Assembly: GCF_901827155.1 (NCBI RefSeq)
Contig: NZ_LR594659.1
Span: 1,798,001 to 1,862,000, forward strand
Direction: 5' to 3'
Source: Variovorax sp. PBL-H6
Lineage (GTDB): Bacteria; Pseudomonadota; Gammaproteobacteria; Burkholderiales; Burkholderiaceae_C
Length of the DNA: 64,000 nt
Shown here in pieces: positions 8,526-17,111 of the stretch (position 1 is the stretch's first letter; each line of letters starts with the position of its first letter). The notes beneath the pieces were generated by a model. That model did not search any database and was not told the DNA's origin. It saw only the letters and a program-made list of their open reading frames with translations. The translations under genes and the position numbers were made by a program.

Positions 8526-10214
8526 CTACATGGGTATCTCGACGTGCACCGATGTGCCCCCGCCAGTGCCGCGCCTCACGCTGGCCATGCCGCCAAGGGC
8601 ATTGGCCCGTTCGGAGATCGAGCGCGGCAGGAATTCGATCGACTGCGTGCCGTCGGCCTCGTTCTCGATCTCCACGCTGAGCAGGCCGTCCGCGCAGGCC
8701 AGCTTGACCGCGCCGCAGTGCGCGAGCGTGTGCTTGCAGATGTTGTTCAGGCCCTCGCGGACGATCTGCAGAATCTCCGCCGCCATGCGGTCGTTCACCT
8801 TGAGATCGCCGTCCACGGAGACCGCGATGTCGATGCCGTAGAAGTCGCGCACCTGTGCCACCTGCTGCCGCAGCAGCGTCGGCACCGACAGCTCCGACCG
8901 GTCCAGCCCGTTGCGCACCGCCCCCGCATACCGGCGCAGGTCGCCGATGACGTGGGCCGCCATGTCCTGCAGCTTGTCGAGGTCCTCCAGCAGCGGGTTG
9001 TCCGCGGCGGCCTTGTTGCGCAGCGCACTGAGGCCCATCTTCAGGCCGATGTAGGGCTGGACGGCCGTGTCGTGCAGGTCCAGCGCGATCTTCTGCCGCT
9101 CCTGCATTGCCGCGTCGGAGGCCATGCGGTCGAGCAGCTCGATGTTCTCGACCACGGGGAACGCCTGCGCGACCACGTGCCCGAGGAACAGCGCATCGGG
9201 CCGGTGGAACACACCGTGCCGGGACAGGACGTACAGGCGGCCCTCGCTCTTGCGCAGCCTGACCGGTACGCTGATGAAGGACTTGGCATCGAGCAGCTCG
9301 GCCAGCCCCTCGAATGCGGGATGGGTTTCGGTCGTCCATCGCCCCTTCTCGCCGTCGTAGGTGGATGCGCCAGCGACGCCGGGCATGCGGAACCAACGCG
9401 CGCGGTGATAGATCGCTGCGCGGCAAGGCGCGAGCGCCATCAGCAATGCGGCCAGTTCCGGCGCGACCCGTTCGGCCTGGGGCGAGCGATGGACATCGCC
9501 CTGCCGGATGGTGCGCAATGAGCAGGCGCCGGACTCCTTGTCGCGCACGACCAGCAGGCAGCCGCTGCTCTCCAGGAAGAAGCGCTGGATCTTTTCGAGA
9601 ATGCCGGTGACGGTGTGGTCGACGCCGAAGCGCGGGTTCGACAGGCGGGTGACGGCGCGCAGCAATGCCAGCCGCCGCTTGAGCTCCACCTTGGAGCGGC
9701 CCCAATAGATGATCATGTAGCCGAGCGCCAGGATGAAGGTCGAGCGCAGCAGCAGCCGCGGAAGATCCTGCTCGGTGGCCGAAGGCATGACGCAGACCGC
9801 GAAAAGGGCGATCGAAGCCAGCGTCACCCGGGCGCCTTCCTCGAAACCCCAGCGGAAGGAGGAGGTCAGGATGCCGAAGAAGAAGAACAGGAAGAAGGCG
9901 CTGTGGACGCCGCCCGTCATGTGCACGATCAGGGCGCACCAGCCGATGTCCAGCCAATGGATCACCCGGCTTTGCGACAGCGGCGCCTCCAGCTCCGAAT
10001 AGACATACACCACCAGGCTGTGCAGGATGTAGCCGCAGAAGAGCAGCCAGGTCGAGCCTCCTACGCCTCCCAGGCTGCTTGGGTCGACGAACACCGCGAG
10101 CAGCGCGGAAACGGAGAGCACGAGCCGCATCCGCGCCACCATGCGGGCGTCGCCGGGCTCCGCCGCGAGGCTCGCATCGATCTCCGGCTTTCGCTCCAGC
10201 CCCCAAGCTTGCAT
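8526..10214 (-). CDS. NarX-like membrane sensor histidine kinase
   Basis: A 562-residue kinase. The N-terminal third is membrane-embedded (hydrophobic stretches about 30-70, 88-115, 128-175, including an FFLFFFFG run), followed by a GAF-like region (about 200-355), then a HisKA_3 dimerisation segment with the phospho-acceptor in LDLHDTAVQ (His381). The ATPase domain has the N-box REGLNNICKH (about 486-495) and ends with the ISERANALGG and GGTSVHVEIPM signatures. The usual D-x-G-x-G box appears altered (IENEADG), which is common in this subfamily. The start was chosen at 10214 because AGGAGG lies just upstream. It is operonic with the downstream regulator. Confidence 0.88.
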   Translation of the reverse strand: MQAWGLERKPEIDASLAAEPGDARMVARMRLVLSVSALLAVFVDPSSLGGVGGSTWLLFCGYILHSLVVYVYSELEAPLSQSRVIHWLDIGWCALIVHMTGGVHSAFFLFFFFGILTSSFRWGFEEGARVTLASIALFAVCVMPSATEQDLPRLLLRSTFILALGYMIIYWGRSKVELKRRLALLRAVTRLSNPRFGVDHTVTGILEKIQRFFLESSGCLLVVRDKESGACSLRTIRQGDVHRSPQAERVAPELAALLMALAPCRAAIYHRARWFRMPGVAGASTYDGEKGRWTTETHPAFEGLAELLDAKSFISVPVRLRKSEGRLYVLSRHGVFHRPDALFLGHVVAQAFPVVENIELLDRMASDAAMQERQKIALDLHDTAVQPYIGLKMGLSALRNKAAADNPLLEDLDKLQDMAAHVIGDLRRYAGAVRNGLDRSELSVPTLLRQQVAQVRDFYGIDIAVSVDGDLKVNDRMAAEILQIVREGLNNICKHTLAHCGAVKLACADGLLSVEIENEADGTQSIEFLPRSISERANALGGMASVRRGTGGGTSVHVEIPM

Positions 10215-10253
10215 CTGTTGTCCTCCTGGCGTCCGCCCACTTTGCATGTGGCA

Positions 10254-10268
10254 TGTGAATTGTTCACA
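10254..10268. promoter_or_regulatory. perfect inverted repeat upstream of the sensor kinase
   Basis: The sequence TGTGAATTGTTCACA is a perfect 6-bp inverted repeat with a 3-bp centre, about 40 bp upstream of the kinase start codon. It resembles a Crp/Fnr half-site pair but has 5 rather than 6 bases between TGTGA and TCACA. It may be an operator for autoregulation of the kinase-regulator operon. No convincing promoter hexamers could be fixed next to it. Confidence 0.4.
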
Positions 10269-10295
10269 GGTTACTACTTTGGTAAGCAGATGTAG

Positions 10296-10362
10296 GTGGT
10301 GTTGCCCCGGGGGTGGTGAGCCTTTTGTGTGAAAAAAATCACGAAGCGAGCCCGGGGGGCTC
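10296..10362 (+). repeat. degenerate copy of the dispersed intergenic repeat
   Basis: The segment has a GTGGTGTTGCCCCGGGGGTGG start and a CACGAAGCGAGCC...GGGGGGCTC end, matching the outer parts of the repeat at 12136-12230 but lacking most of the middle. It lies between the CobT-like gene stop and the kinase promoter. The resemblance is partial and could be a decayed copy. Confidence 0.4.
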
Positions 10363-12085
10363 AGCGTCGATGAAACCCGCCGATCAGCGTGACGAGCTCG
10401 CGGAACATCGCCGAGCCCCGGGAGCCTGCGAGGTCCAGTACATGGCTGCGGCTGTAGTACGGACTCAGGTCCAGCCCCACGCCGACGCCTGCGATGCCGA
10501 TGCGGCCGGCCTGCTCGTGTCGCGCCACCACGTCCTGCAGGTGGTGGTCGAGGTAGTGGACGTCGTTGGCCAGCTGGGTGGCGCTGTCCATCGGCGAGCC
10601 ATCGGTCAGGACGAGCAGCAGCTTGCGCTCCTCGACGCGCGCGTGGAGGCGCTCGCAGGCCCAGTCCACCGCCTCGCCATCGCAGCCTTCGCGGAACAGG
10701 TCGGGCTTGAGCAGGGCGGCGATCGCCGGGCGCGCGCGGCGCCAGGGCGTGGCGGCGTCCTTGAAGACGAGGTGGCAGCGCTCGTTGAGGCGGCCCGGGT
10801 GCGTCGGCCGGCCGGCTCGCAGCCAGTCGCGCCGGGCTCGCCCGCCGTTCCACGCGCCGGTGGTGAAGCCGAGGACCTCGCTGGCCACGCCCGCCTGCTC
10901 CAGCGCGCGGGCCATCACGTCGACCAGCATTGCCACCGACTCGGCATGGGCCTTCATCGAGCCCGAGCAGTCGATCAGGAAACCGACCACGCAATCGGCT
11001 GCAGGCTCCAGGCGCTCGGTGCGGAACAGCCGCCGCTCGGTGGGCGAGGCCACCAGCTGTGCCAGGCGGCGTCCGTCGATGCGGCCTTCCTCCTGCGCGC
11101 CGTCCCAGCCTTCGCGCTGGGGCTCGGCCAGCAGGGCGCGCAGTTCGCGTGCAAGGCGGGCGATGTTGATCCCTTGCGCGGCGATGCGGCGATCCAGCGC
11201 ATCGCGCAGCTGAACGAGCAGTTCCCGGCGCACCAGCGAGGCAGCCTCGTGCTCGCGGTCGTAGTCCGTGGTGAAGACGCGGTAGGCAACGCCTTCGCCC
11301 TCCAGCAGCGTGCTGCGGCCCGAATCGGCGGTGGTGAATGCATCGACGATCTCGCGGTCCATGTCGGCAATCAGGCTGAAGACATTGCGCTTGTCGTCGG
11401 GCTCGGCGTCGCTGTCTTCCTCTTCTTGCTCGCCTTCGCCCGCGGCATGCAGCATCGTCGCCACCGTGCGTGCGATCGCGCGGGCGTGTACCGCATAGCC
11501 AGCCTGGTCGGCGCGCTCGCGTCGCAGGCCTGCGAGTGCATGGCCGATCAGCGGCGAGAGTGCGAAGCGGGTCGCCTCGAGCATGTCCTCGGTTTCCTCC
11601 ACCACCTGCTGGCCGCTGACGCGCGCGCGGCAGATCTGCGCGACCGCATACAGCAGCAGGCCGCGCGCGGTATCGGTCAGGCCGGAGTGGTGAAAGGACA
11701 GGGACCACTGTTCATGGCGATGCCGCAGGTTGCGCCGCATGCCGGGCATGGCCTCGGGCGCCAGCGATTCCACGCGGAACTGCTCCAGCATCTCGAACAG
11801 CATGCGCTCGACAGGTTCCTCGGGGCGCAAGCGTTCGTGCAGGGCGGCGTCCGATGCGCTGAGACGCAGCGCCAGGCCATCCGCCGTGCCGCGGAAGGAA
11901 GCGAAGTCGTCGTGGTCGGGGGAAGGGTGCAGGTGCGGTGCGTACCAGGGCAGGGGCTGGCGGCCGCGGTGCAGGCGCTGGCCGCGGAAATGCAGGTCGG
12001 GCTCGCCGCTGTAGGCGCGGATGAAGGCGGCGCAGAGCTCGTCGATCTGCTGCGCATGCCGCAACTGTTTCTGTGTATCGCTCAC
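10361..12085 (-). CDS. cobT: CobT-like cobaltochelatase subunit, VWA domain (orphan)
   Basis: A 574-residue protein. The C-terminal half is a von Willebrand A domain with the MIDAS motif DCSGS in FLIDCSGSMKAHAES, followed by EVLGFTTGAWNGG, GRLNERCHLVFKDA and LLLVLTDGSPMD. These blocks match CobT of the aerobic cobaltochelatase. An acidic stretch (GEGEQEEEDSDAEPDD) separates the halves, as in CobT. It lies downstream of a CobS-like gene. No CobN or other corrin gene is present, so a role in B12 synthesis is not supported here; such AAA+/VWA pairs often act as metal-insertion or enzyme-activation chaperones. Which enzyme it serves is unknown. Confidence 0.8.
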   Translation of the reverse strand: MSDTQKQLRHAQQIDELCAAFIRAYSGEPDLHFRGQRLHRGRQPLPWYAPHLHPSPDHDDFASFRGTADGLALRLSASDAALHERLRPEEPVERMLFEMLEQFRVESLAPEAMPGMRRNLRHRHEQWSLSFHHSGLTDTARGLLLYAVAQICRARVSGQQVVEETEDMLEATRFALSPLIGHALAGLRRERADQAGYAVHARAIARTVATMLHAAGEGEQEEEDSDAEPDDKRNVFSLIADMDREIVDAFTTADSGRSTLLEGEGVAYRVFTTDYDREHEAASLVRRELLVQLRDALDRRIAAQGINIARLARELRALLAEPQREGWDGAQEEGRIDGRRLAQLVASPTERRLFRTERLEPAADCVVGFLIDCSGSMKAHAESVAMLVDVMARALEQAGVASEVLGFTTGAWNGGRARRDWLRAGRPTHPGRLNERCHLVFKDAATPWRRARPAIAALLKPDLFREGCDGEAVDWACERLHARVEERKLLLVLTDGSPMDSATQLANDVHYLDHHLQDVVARHEQAGRIGIAGVGVGLDLSPYYSRSHVLDLAGSRGSAMFRELVTLIGGFHRR

Positions 12086-12135
12086 GGCACTCTCTCATTT
12101 CTTCAGCATGCCAAATGCAGCATGCGGCGCAGTTC

Positions 12136-12230
12136 GGGGAACACCGCGGAACCGGCTTTGCCGGGCCGCTGGTGTTGTCCCCGGCGAGGGGGTGGGCGGC
12201 TACACGAAGTGAGCCAACCTGGGGGAGAGC
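12136..12230 (+). repeat. dispersed intergenic repeat, copy A
   Basis: About 95 bp occupying most of the gap between the CobS-like and CobT-like genes. It starts GGGGAACACCGCGGAACCGG, contains the hairpin-forming CCGGCTTTGCCGG, and ends GAGCCAACCTGGGGGAGAGC. It shares long identical blocks with copies at 51431-51516 (reverse), 49233-49290 (reverse, first half only) and, more loosely, 13205-13299. There is no coding capacity. It is a candidate for a REP-like or small non-autonomous element. Confidence 0.75.
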
Positions 12231-12231
12231 G

Positions 12232-13188
12232 TCATTCCTCTTTCAGCTCCAGATCGAAACACCGCTGAAAATACTCCGCCACCAGCGCCCGCTCAGCCTC
12301 GTCGCACTTGTTCACGAAGGAGAGCCGAAAAGCCAGCGCCGGGTCCCGAAAGATCTCCACGTTCTCGGCCCAGGTGATCACGGTGCGCGGCGACATCAGC
12401 GTCGACAGGTCGCCCGCCGCGAAGCCCTTGCGCGTGAGATCGGCGACCGCGACCATCGCGCGCACCATCGCGTGCCCGGCCTCGTTCTTCATCGAGGGCA
12501 CGCGCGCCTGCACGATCGCGATCTCTTCTTCCGCAGGCAGGTAGTCCAGCGATGCCACGATGTTCCAGCGATCGATCTGCGCATGGTTGAGCCGCTGCGC
12601 GCCGTGGTAAAGCCCGTTGAGGTTGCCGAGGCCCACCGTGTTGGCCGTAGCGAACAGGCGAAAGGAGGGATGCGGCTGCAGCACCCGGTTCTGGTCCATC
12701 AGCGTGAACTTGCCGCCCTGCTCCAGGATGCGCTGGATCACGAACATCACGTCAGGCCGGCCCGCGTCGTACTCGTCGAAGATCAACGCAACGGGCCGCT
12801 GCAGCGCCCAGGGCACGATGCCTTCCTGGAACTCCGTCACCTGCTGCCCGTCGCGCAGCACGACCGCGTCCTTGCCCACCAGGTCGAGACGACTGATATG
12901 GCCGTCGAGGTTGAGCCGCACGCACGGCCAGTTCAGCCGCGCCGCCACCTGCTCGATGTGGGTGGACTTGCCGGTGCCGTGCAGGCCCTGCACCATCACG
13001 CGCCGGTCGCGCATGAAGCCGGCCAGGATGGCGAGCGTCACGTCGGGGTTGAAGCGGTAGACGGCGTCGACTTCGGGCACGTGGTCGTCGCGCTCCGCGA
13101 AGGCCGGAGCCATCAGGTCGCTGTCGATGCCGAAGACTTCGCGCACGCTCAGCAGGCGCTCGGGCTTGAGGGAGGCGATGTCGGTCAT
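12232..13188 (-). CDS. cobS: CobS-like cobaltochelatase AAA+ ATPase (orphan)
   Basis: A 318-residue MoxR/CobS-class AAA+ ATPase. Walker A GLHGTGKSTHIEQVAARLNW, Walker B ALIFDEYDAGRPDVMFVIQR and sensor region FRLFATANTVGLGNLNGLYHG are nearly textbook CobS. The start at 13188 follows GGAGAAG; an upstream in-frame start lacks a site. It pairs with the CobT-like VWA protein downstream, separated by a 146-bp gap filled by repeat copy A. In cobaltochelatase CobS-CobT powers cobalt insertion by CobN; here no CobN is encoded, so the pair is an orphan in this window. Confidence 0.85.
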   Translation of the reverse strand: MTDIASLKPERLLSVREVFGIDSDLMAPAFAERDDHVPEVDAVYRFNPDVTLAILAGFMRDRRVMVQGLHGTGKSTHIEQVAARLNWPCVRLNLDGHISRLDLVGKDAVVLRDGQQVTEFQEGIVPWALQRPVALIFDEYDAGRPDVMFVIQRILEQGGKFTLMDQNRVLQPHPSFRLFATANTVGLGNLNGLYHGAQRLNHAQIDRWNIVASLDYLPAEEEIAIVQARVPSMKNEAGHAMVRAMVAVADLTRKGFAAGDLSTLMSPRTVITWAENVEIFRDPALAFRLSFVNKCDEAERALVAEYFQRCFDLELKEE

Positions 13189-13204
13189 TTCACTTCTCCA
13201 ATTC

Positions 13205-13299
13205 CGGGAACACCATGGAACCGGCCTCGCCAAGCCGTCGGTGGTGCGCCCGGTGAGGGGGTTGGCGGCCCCGCAAAGTGGGCAAGCCGAAGGGTGAGC
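13205..13299 (+). repeat. dispersed intergenic repeat, diverged copy B
   Basis: This stretch fills the gap between the CobS-like gene and the IclR gene and follows copy A in layout: GGGAACACCATGGAACCGGCC..., then GGTGAGGGGGTTGGCGGCC, then AAAGTGGGCAAGCCGAAGGG. It is less conserved than the others but colinear with copy A across its whole length. Confidence 0.55.
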
Positions 13300-14118
13300 T
13301 CATGCCTGGGCGCGCGCGTCGGCCTCGGTGTCTGCGTCGATGCGCGACAGGGCAAGAGCCGCTCGCTGCAATGCGGGCAGCAGCTTCTTCGCCTTTTCCA
13401 TGTCCATGCGCATCACCGGTGCCTGCACCGCGATGCACAGGTTCGAAGGCCCGTTCTCGCTCGGCACCAGCGCCGCGATGCACAGCAGGCCGGGCAGGAA
13501 CTCCTCGTTGTCGAAGGCGCACCCGTCCTTGCGCACCCGCTGGACCTCGCGCTCCAGCGCGTCCAGGTCGGTCAGCGTCCTGGGCGTGTAGGCCTCCAGC
13601 GGCGCGTGAGCCAGCAGGCGCCGGCGCTGTGCCGGGCTCATCTGTGCGAGGAAGACCTTGCCGCTGGCCGAACAGTGCACCGGCACCCGCGAGCCCGGGT
13701 GCAGGTAGAAGCGCAGCGGCGCCGCGGTTTCGACCCGGTCGAGGTAGACCACTTCGCTGCCGGAAAGCGCTGTGAGGTTGCAGCTCTCGCCGATCTCCTC
13801 CACCAGCTGGCGCAGCACGGTGTGGCGCGCGCCGTGGTGGCTGTCGTTCAACAGCAGGTTCTCGGCCAGCCGCCGCAGCCGCGTGCCGATGCCATAGAGG
13901 CGGCTGTCGCCCTCGCGCTGCAGCAGCCCCGCGCTCTCCATCTGCTGGAGCATGCGGTGCAGCGTGGGCTTGGGCAGGCCGGTGGCTTCGACCAGATCCT
14001 GGAGCGCGTAGCGCTGGTCCTTCGCGGCGATCACCTCCAGCAATGCGAACAGGCGCATGGTGGGCGTGTCGCCGTTGAGCTCGGCGGGCTCGGGTTTCAA
14101 ACCATTGACGACTTTCAT
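13300..14118 (-). CDS. IclR-family transcriptional regulator of the xsc-pta genes
   Basis: A 272-residue regulator with an N-terminal winged helix (TMRLFALLEVIAAKDQRYALQDLVEATGLPKPTLHRMLQQME) and a C-terminal IclR effector domain (HCSASGKVFLAQM; GCAFDNEEFLPGLLCIAALV). It is divergent from xsc, with a shared 170-bp intergenic region that holds the xsc promoter and a 15-bp palindrome, so it probably senses a sulfonate-derived ligand and controls xsc. The start at 14118 gives a normal IclR length; ATG 14130 is an alternative. Confidence 0.85.
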   Translation of the reverse strand: MKVVNGLKPEPAELNGDTPTMRLFALLEVIAAKDQRYALQDLVEATGLPKPTLHRMLQQMESAGLLQREGDSRLYGIGTRLRRLAENLLLNDSHHGARHTVLRQLVEEIGESCNLTALSGSEVVYLDRVETAAPLRFYLHPGSRVPVHCSASGKVFLAQMSPAQRRRLLAHAPLEAYTPRTLTDLDALEREVQRVRKDGCAFDNEEFLPGLLCIAALVPSENGPSNLCIAVQAPVMRMDMEKAKKLLPALQRAALALSRIDADTEADARAQA

Positions 14119-14181
14119 GGGCCGGATCATAGTCGTTTCAACAAAAAACGGGACAACGAGTACCGATTTTTGGAATTTTGT

Positions 14182-14210
14182 TTGACGCAAGCCGGGCAGC
14201 GTCCTATATT
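14182..14210 (+). promoter_or_regulatory. sigma-70 promoter of xsc
   Basis: TTGACG at 14182-14187 and TATATT at 14205-14210 are separated by exactly 17 bp. This is the best housekeeping-type promoter in the intergenic region and points towards xsc, whose start codon is 82 bp downstream of the -10 box. Confidence 0.7.
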
Positions 14211-14227
14211 CCGCCAACACGATTTCC

Positions 14228-14242
14228 GGAACCATCGGTTCC
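14228..14242. promoter_or_regulatory. candidate IclR-type operator
   Basis: GGAACC-ATC-GGTTCC is a perfect 6-bp inverted repeat. It lies about 18 bp after the -10 box, so a bound protein would block initiation or early elongation. IclR-family operators are commonly short palindromes of this size, and the divergent IclR gene is the obvious candidate to bind it. Confidence 0.5.
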
Positions 14243-14291
14243 AACTTTCGAGAAACCCTGCGCTCTTCCCCGACCCCCAAGGAGACCTTCC

Positions 14292-16103
14292 ATGACCAAG
14301 CAACCCCCCGCCACGCCCGCCCGCGCCGCTGTCACAGGCGTGCAGAAGATGACGCCTTCCGAGGCCTTCGTCGAAACCATGGTCGCCAACGGCGTGACTG
14401 ACATGTTCGGCATCATGGGCTCGGCCTTCATGGATGCAATGGACATCTTTGCACCCGCGGGCATCCGCCTGATTCCGGTGGTGCACGAGCAGGGTGCCGG
14501 CCACATGGCTGACGGCTACGCGCGCGTCTCCGGCCGGCATGGCGTGGTGATCGGCCAGAACGGCCCCGGCATCAGCAACTGCGTGACTGCCGTCGCGGCG
14601 GCCTACTGGGCGCACAGCCCGGTGGTGATCGTCACGCCCGAAACCGGCACCATGGGCATGGGCCTGGGTGGCTTCCAGGAAGCCAATCAGTTGCCGATGT
14701 TCCAGGAATTCACCAAGTACCAGGGCCATGTGAACAACCCCAAGCGCATGGCCGAGTACACGGCGCGCTGCTTCGATCGCGCGATCTCCGAGATGGGCCC
14801 GACCCAGCTCAACATCCCGCGCGACTACTTCTACGGCGAGGTCGAGTGCGAGATTCCCAAGCCCATGCGCGTGGAACGCGGCTCGGGCGGCGAGAACAGC
14901 CTGGCCGCCGCGGTCGAGCTGCTGGCGACCGCCAAGTTCCCGGTCATCCTCTCGGGTGGCGGCGTCGTGATGGGCGACGCGGTCGAGGAATGCAAGGCAC
15001 TGGCCGAGCGCCTGGGCGCGCCGGTGGCCAACGGCTACCTGCGCAACGACTCCTTCCCCGCCAGCCATCCGCTGTGGGCCGGCCCGCTCGGCTACCAGGG
15101 CAGCAAGGCCGCGATGAAGCTGATCGCGCAGGCCGACGTGGTGCTCGCGCTCGGCTCGCGCATGGGCCCTTTCGGCACGCTGCCGCAGCATGGGATGGAC
15201 TACTGGCCCAAGCAGGCCAAGATCATCCAGGTCGAAGCCGACCACACCAACCTGGGCCTCGTGAAGAAGATCACCGTCGGCATCCACGGCGATGCCAAGG
15301 CCGTCGCCAAGGCGCTGCTCGGGCGACTGGCAGACCGCACGCTTGCCTGCGATGCCACCAAGGCCGAGCGCGCCGCCAAGATCAAGGAAGAGAAGGCCGC
15401 GTGGGAGAAAGAGCTCGACGGCTGGACCCATGAGCGCGACCCCTACAGCCTCGACATGATCCAGGAGGCCGAGAAGGAAGGCGGCAACTGGCTGCATCCG
15501 CGCCAGGTGCTGCGCGAGCTCGAGAAGGCCATGCCGCCGCGCGCCATGGTCTCCACGGACATCGGCAACATCAACGCCGTGGCCAACAGCTACCTGCGCT
15601 TCGAGGAGCCACGCAGTTTCTTCGCGCCGATGAGCTTCGGCAACTGCGGCTACTCGCTGCCCACCATGATCGGCGCCAAGCTGGCGGCGCCCGACCGCCC
15701 GGCCATCGCCTACGCGGGCGACGGCGCCTGGGGCATGAGCATGGTCGAGATCATGACTTCCGTGCGCCACGACATCCCGGTGACGGCGGTGGTCTTCCAC
15801 AACCGCCAGTGGGGCGCGGAGAAGAAGAACCAGGTCGACTTCTACAACCGCCGCTTCGTCGCCGGCGAGCTGGAGAGCGAGAGCTTCGCGGGCATCGCCA
15901 AGGCGATGGGCGCCGAGGGCATCGTGGTCGACAAGCTGGAGGACGTGGGCCCCGCGCTCAAGAAGGCGGTCGACATGCAGATGAACCAGGGCAAGACCAC
16001 GGTGATCGAGGTGATGTGCACGCGCGAGCTGGGCGACCCGTTCCGTCGCGACGCGCTCGCCAAGCCGATCCGCCTGCTCGACAAGTACAAGGACTTCACC
16101 TGA
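14292..16103 (+). CDS. xsc: sulfoacetaldehyde acetyltransferase
   Basis: A 603-residue thiamine-diphosphate enzyme. The N-terminal domain has VVHEQGAGHMADGYAR, with the cofactor-activating Glu, and IGQNGPGISN. The C-terminal domain has the ThDP-binding GDGAWGMSMVEIMTS...N motif. PETGTMGMGLGGFQEA and FGNCGYSLP are characteristic of Xsc rather than of acetolactate synthase. It converts sulfoacetaldehyde and phosphate to acetyl phosphate and sulfite, the cleavage step in taurine and other C2 sulfonate breakdown. A strong AAGGAGA site precedes ATG 14292. pta follows within 16 bp, supporting the call. Confidence 0.95.
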   Translation: MTKQPPATPARAAVTGVQKMTPSEAFVETMVANGVTDMFGIMGSAFMDAMDIFAPAGIRLIPVVHEQGAGHMADGYARVSGRHGVVIGQNGPGISNCVTAVAAAYWAHSPVVIVTPETGTMGMGLGGFQEANQLPMFQEFTKYQGHVNNPKRMAEYTARCFDRAISEMGPTQLNIPRDYFYGEVECEIPKPMRVERGSGGENSLAAAVELLATAKFPVILSGGGVVMGDAVEECKALAERLGAPVANGYLRNDSFPASHPLWAGPLGYQGSKAAMKLIAQADVVLALGSRMGPFGTLPQHGMDYWPKQAKIIQVEADHTNLGLVKKITVGIHGDAKAVAKALLGRLADRTLACDATKAERAAKIKEEKAAWEKELDGWTHERDPYSLDMIQEAEKEGGNWLHPRQVLRELEKAMPPRAMVSTDIGNINAVANSYLRFEEPRSFFAPMSFGNCGYSLPTMIGAKLAAPDRPAIAYAGDGAWGMSMVEIMTSVRHDIPVTAVVFHNRQWGAEKKNQVDFYNRRFVAGELESESFAGIAKAMGAEGIVVDKLEDVGPALKKAVDMQMNQGKTTVIEVMCTRELGDPFRRDALAKPIRLLDKYKDFT

Positions 16104-16119
16104 CTCTGTCTGGAACCTC

Positions 16120-17082
16120 ATGAATCAAGCGCTTCTGCGGGCAGTGAGCGAGACCACGATGCATCCGCGGCTCGACGCCCTGGTCAACCAGGCGCGCGAG
16201 CGGGCGAGGGCGGGGCGGGTGCGCGTCGGGCTGGTTTACCCCTGCGACGCTGCGGCGCTCGATGCGGCCGCGCGCATGCGCGACGCGGAGCTCGCGCATC
16301 CCGTATTGATAGGTCCTCGCGAGGACATCCTGCGCGCGGCGGGCGCGGCCGCGATCGACGCCGACGATTTCGAGATCATCGACTGCAGCGACACCGCTGC
16401 CGAGAGCGCGCGCCGCGCTGTCGCCATGGCGCGCCGGGGGGAGGTGGCCGCGCTCATGAAAGGCTCGCTGCACACCGACGAGCTGATGTCCGCCGTGGTC
16501 GACAAGACCACCGGCCTGCGCGGCGAGACGCGCATCAGCCATCTCTTCCTGTTCGACCTGCCGCGCTACCCCAAGTTGCTGGGCCTGGCCGATTGCGTGG
16601 TCAACATCGCGCCTTCGCTGGACGCCAAGCGCGACATCCTCGGCAACGCCATTGCGCTGCTGCACAAGCTTGGCATCGCCGAGCCCAAGGTCGGCATCGT
16701 GGCCGCGGTGGAGACGGTGAACCCGGCCATCCCGGCCACCGTCGATGCGCAGGCGCTGGTCGCGATGGCGCGCGCCGGCGCCTGGCCCGGCGCGATCGTC
16801 GAAGGGCCGTTCGGCTTCGACAACGCGATCTCGGCAGAGGCCGCACGCATCAAGAAGATCGACTCGCGCGTGGCCGGCGATGCAGACCTGCTGCTGGTGC
16901 CCGACCTCAATGCCGGCAACATGCTCTACAAGAGCTTCATCTATATCGGCGGCGGCGAATGCGCAGGGCTGGTGCTGGGAGCGCGCGTGCCGATCGTGCT
17001 GACCTCGCGTGCGGACTCGCTGTCTTCGCGCATTGCGTCGGTGGCGCTGGCGGTGCTGGGGGCTGCGCAAGATCCAGGCTGA
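16120..17082 (+). CDS. pta: phosphate acetyltransferase
   Basis: A 320-residue protein of the short phosphotransacetylase / phosphobutyryltransferase family. Characteristic segments are ALMKGSLHTDELMSAVVDKTTGLRG, HLFLFDLPRYPK, VEGPFGFDNAIS and LLVPDLNAGNMLYKSFIYIGG. It converts the acetyl phosphate made by Xsc to acetyl-CoA. It is 16 bp downstream of xsc and certainly co-transcribed. The family also includes phosphate butyryltransferases, but linkage to xsc makes acetyl the natural substrate. Confidence 0.9.
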   Translation: MNQALLRAVSETTMHPRLDALVNQARERARAGRVRVGLVYPCDAAALDAAARMRDAELAHPVLIGPREDILRAAGAAAIDADDFEIIDCSDTAAESARRAVAMARRGEVAALMKGSLHTDELMSAVVDKTTGLRGETRISHLFLFDLPRYPKLLGLADCVVNIAPSLDAKRDILGNAIALLHKLGIAEPKVGIVAAVETVNPAIPATVDAQALVAMARAGAWPGAIVEGPFGFDNAISAEAARIKKIDSRVAGDADLLLVPDLNAGNMLYKSFIYIGGGECAGLVLGARVPIVLTSRADSLSSRIASVALAVLGAAQDPG

Positions 17083-17111
17083 CGAGAGCATCCGAGTGCG
17101 ATGTCCGATCC

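Noticed and set aside
10215..11708. Extension of the sensor kinase frame through the CobT-like gene
   Set aside because: It is antisense-like noise in frame with the kinase; the kinase start at 10214 has its own ribosome binding site and the upstream part has no domain.
10361..13188. Cobalamin biosynthesis locus
   Set aside because: Only CobS- and CobT-like proteins are present, with no CobN and no other corrin gene, so the pair is annotated as an orphan.
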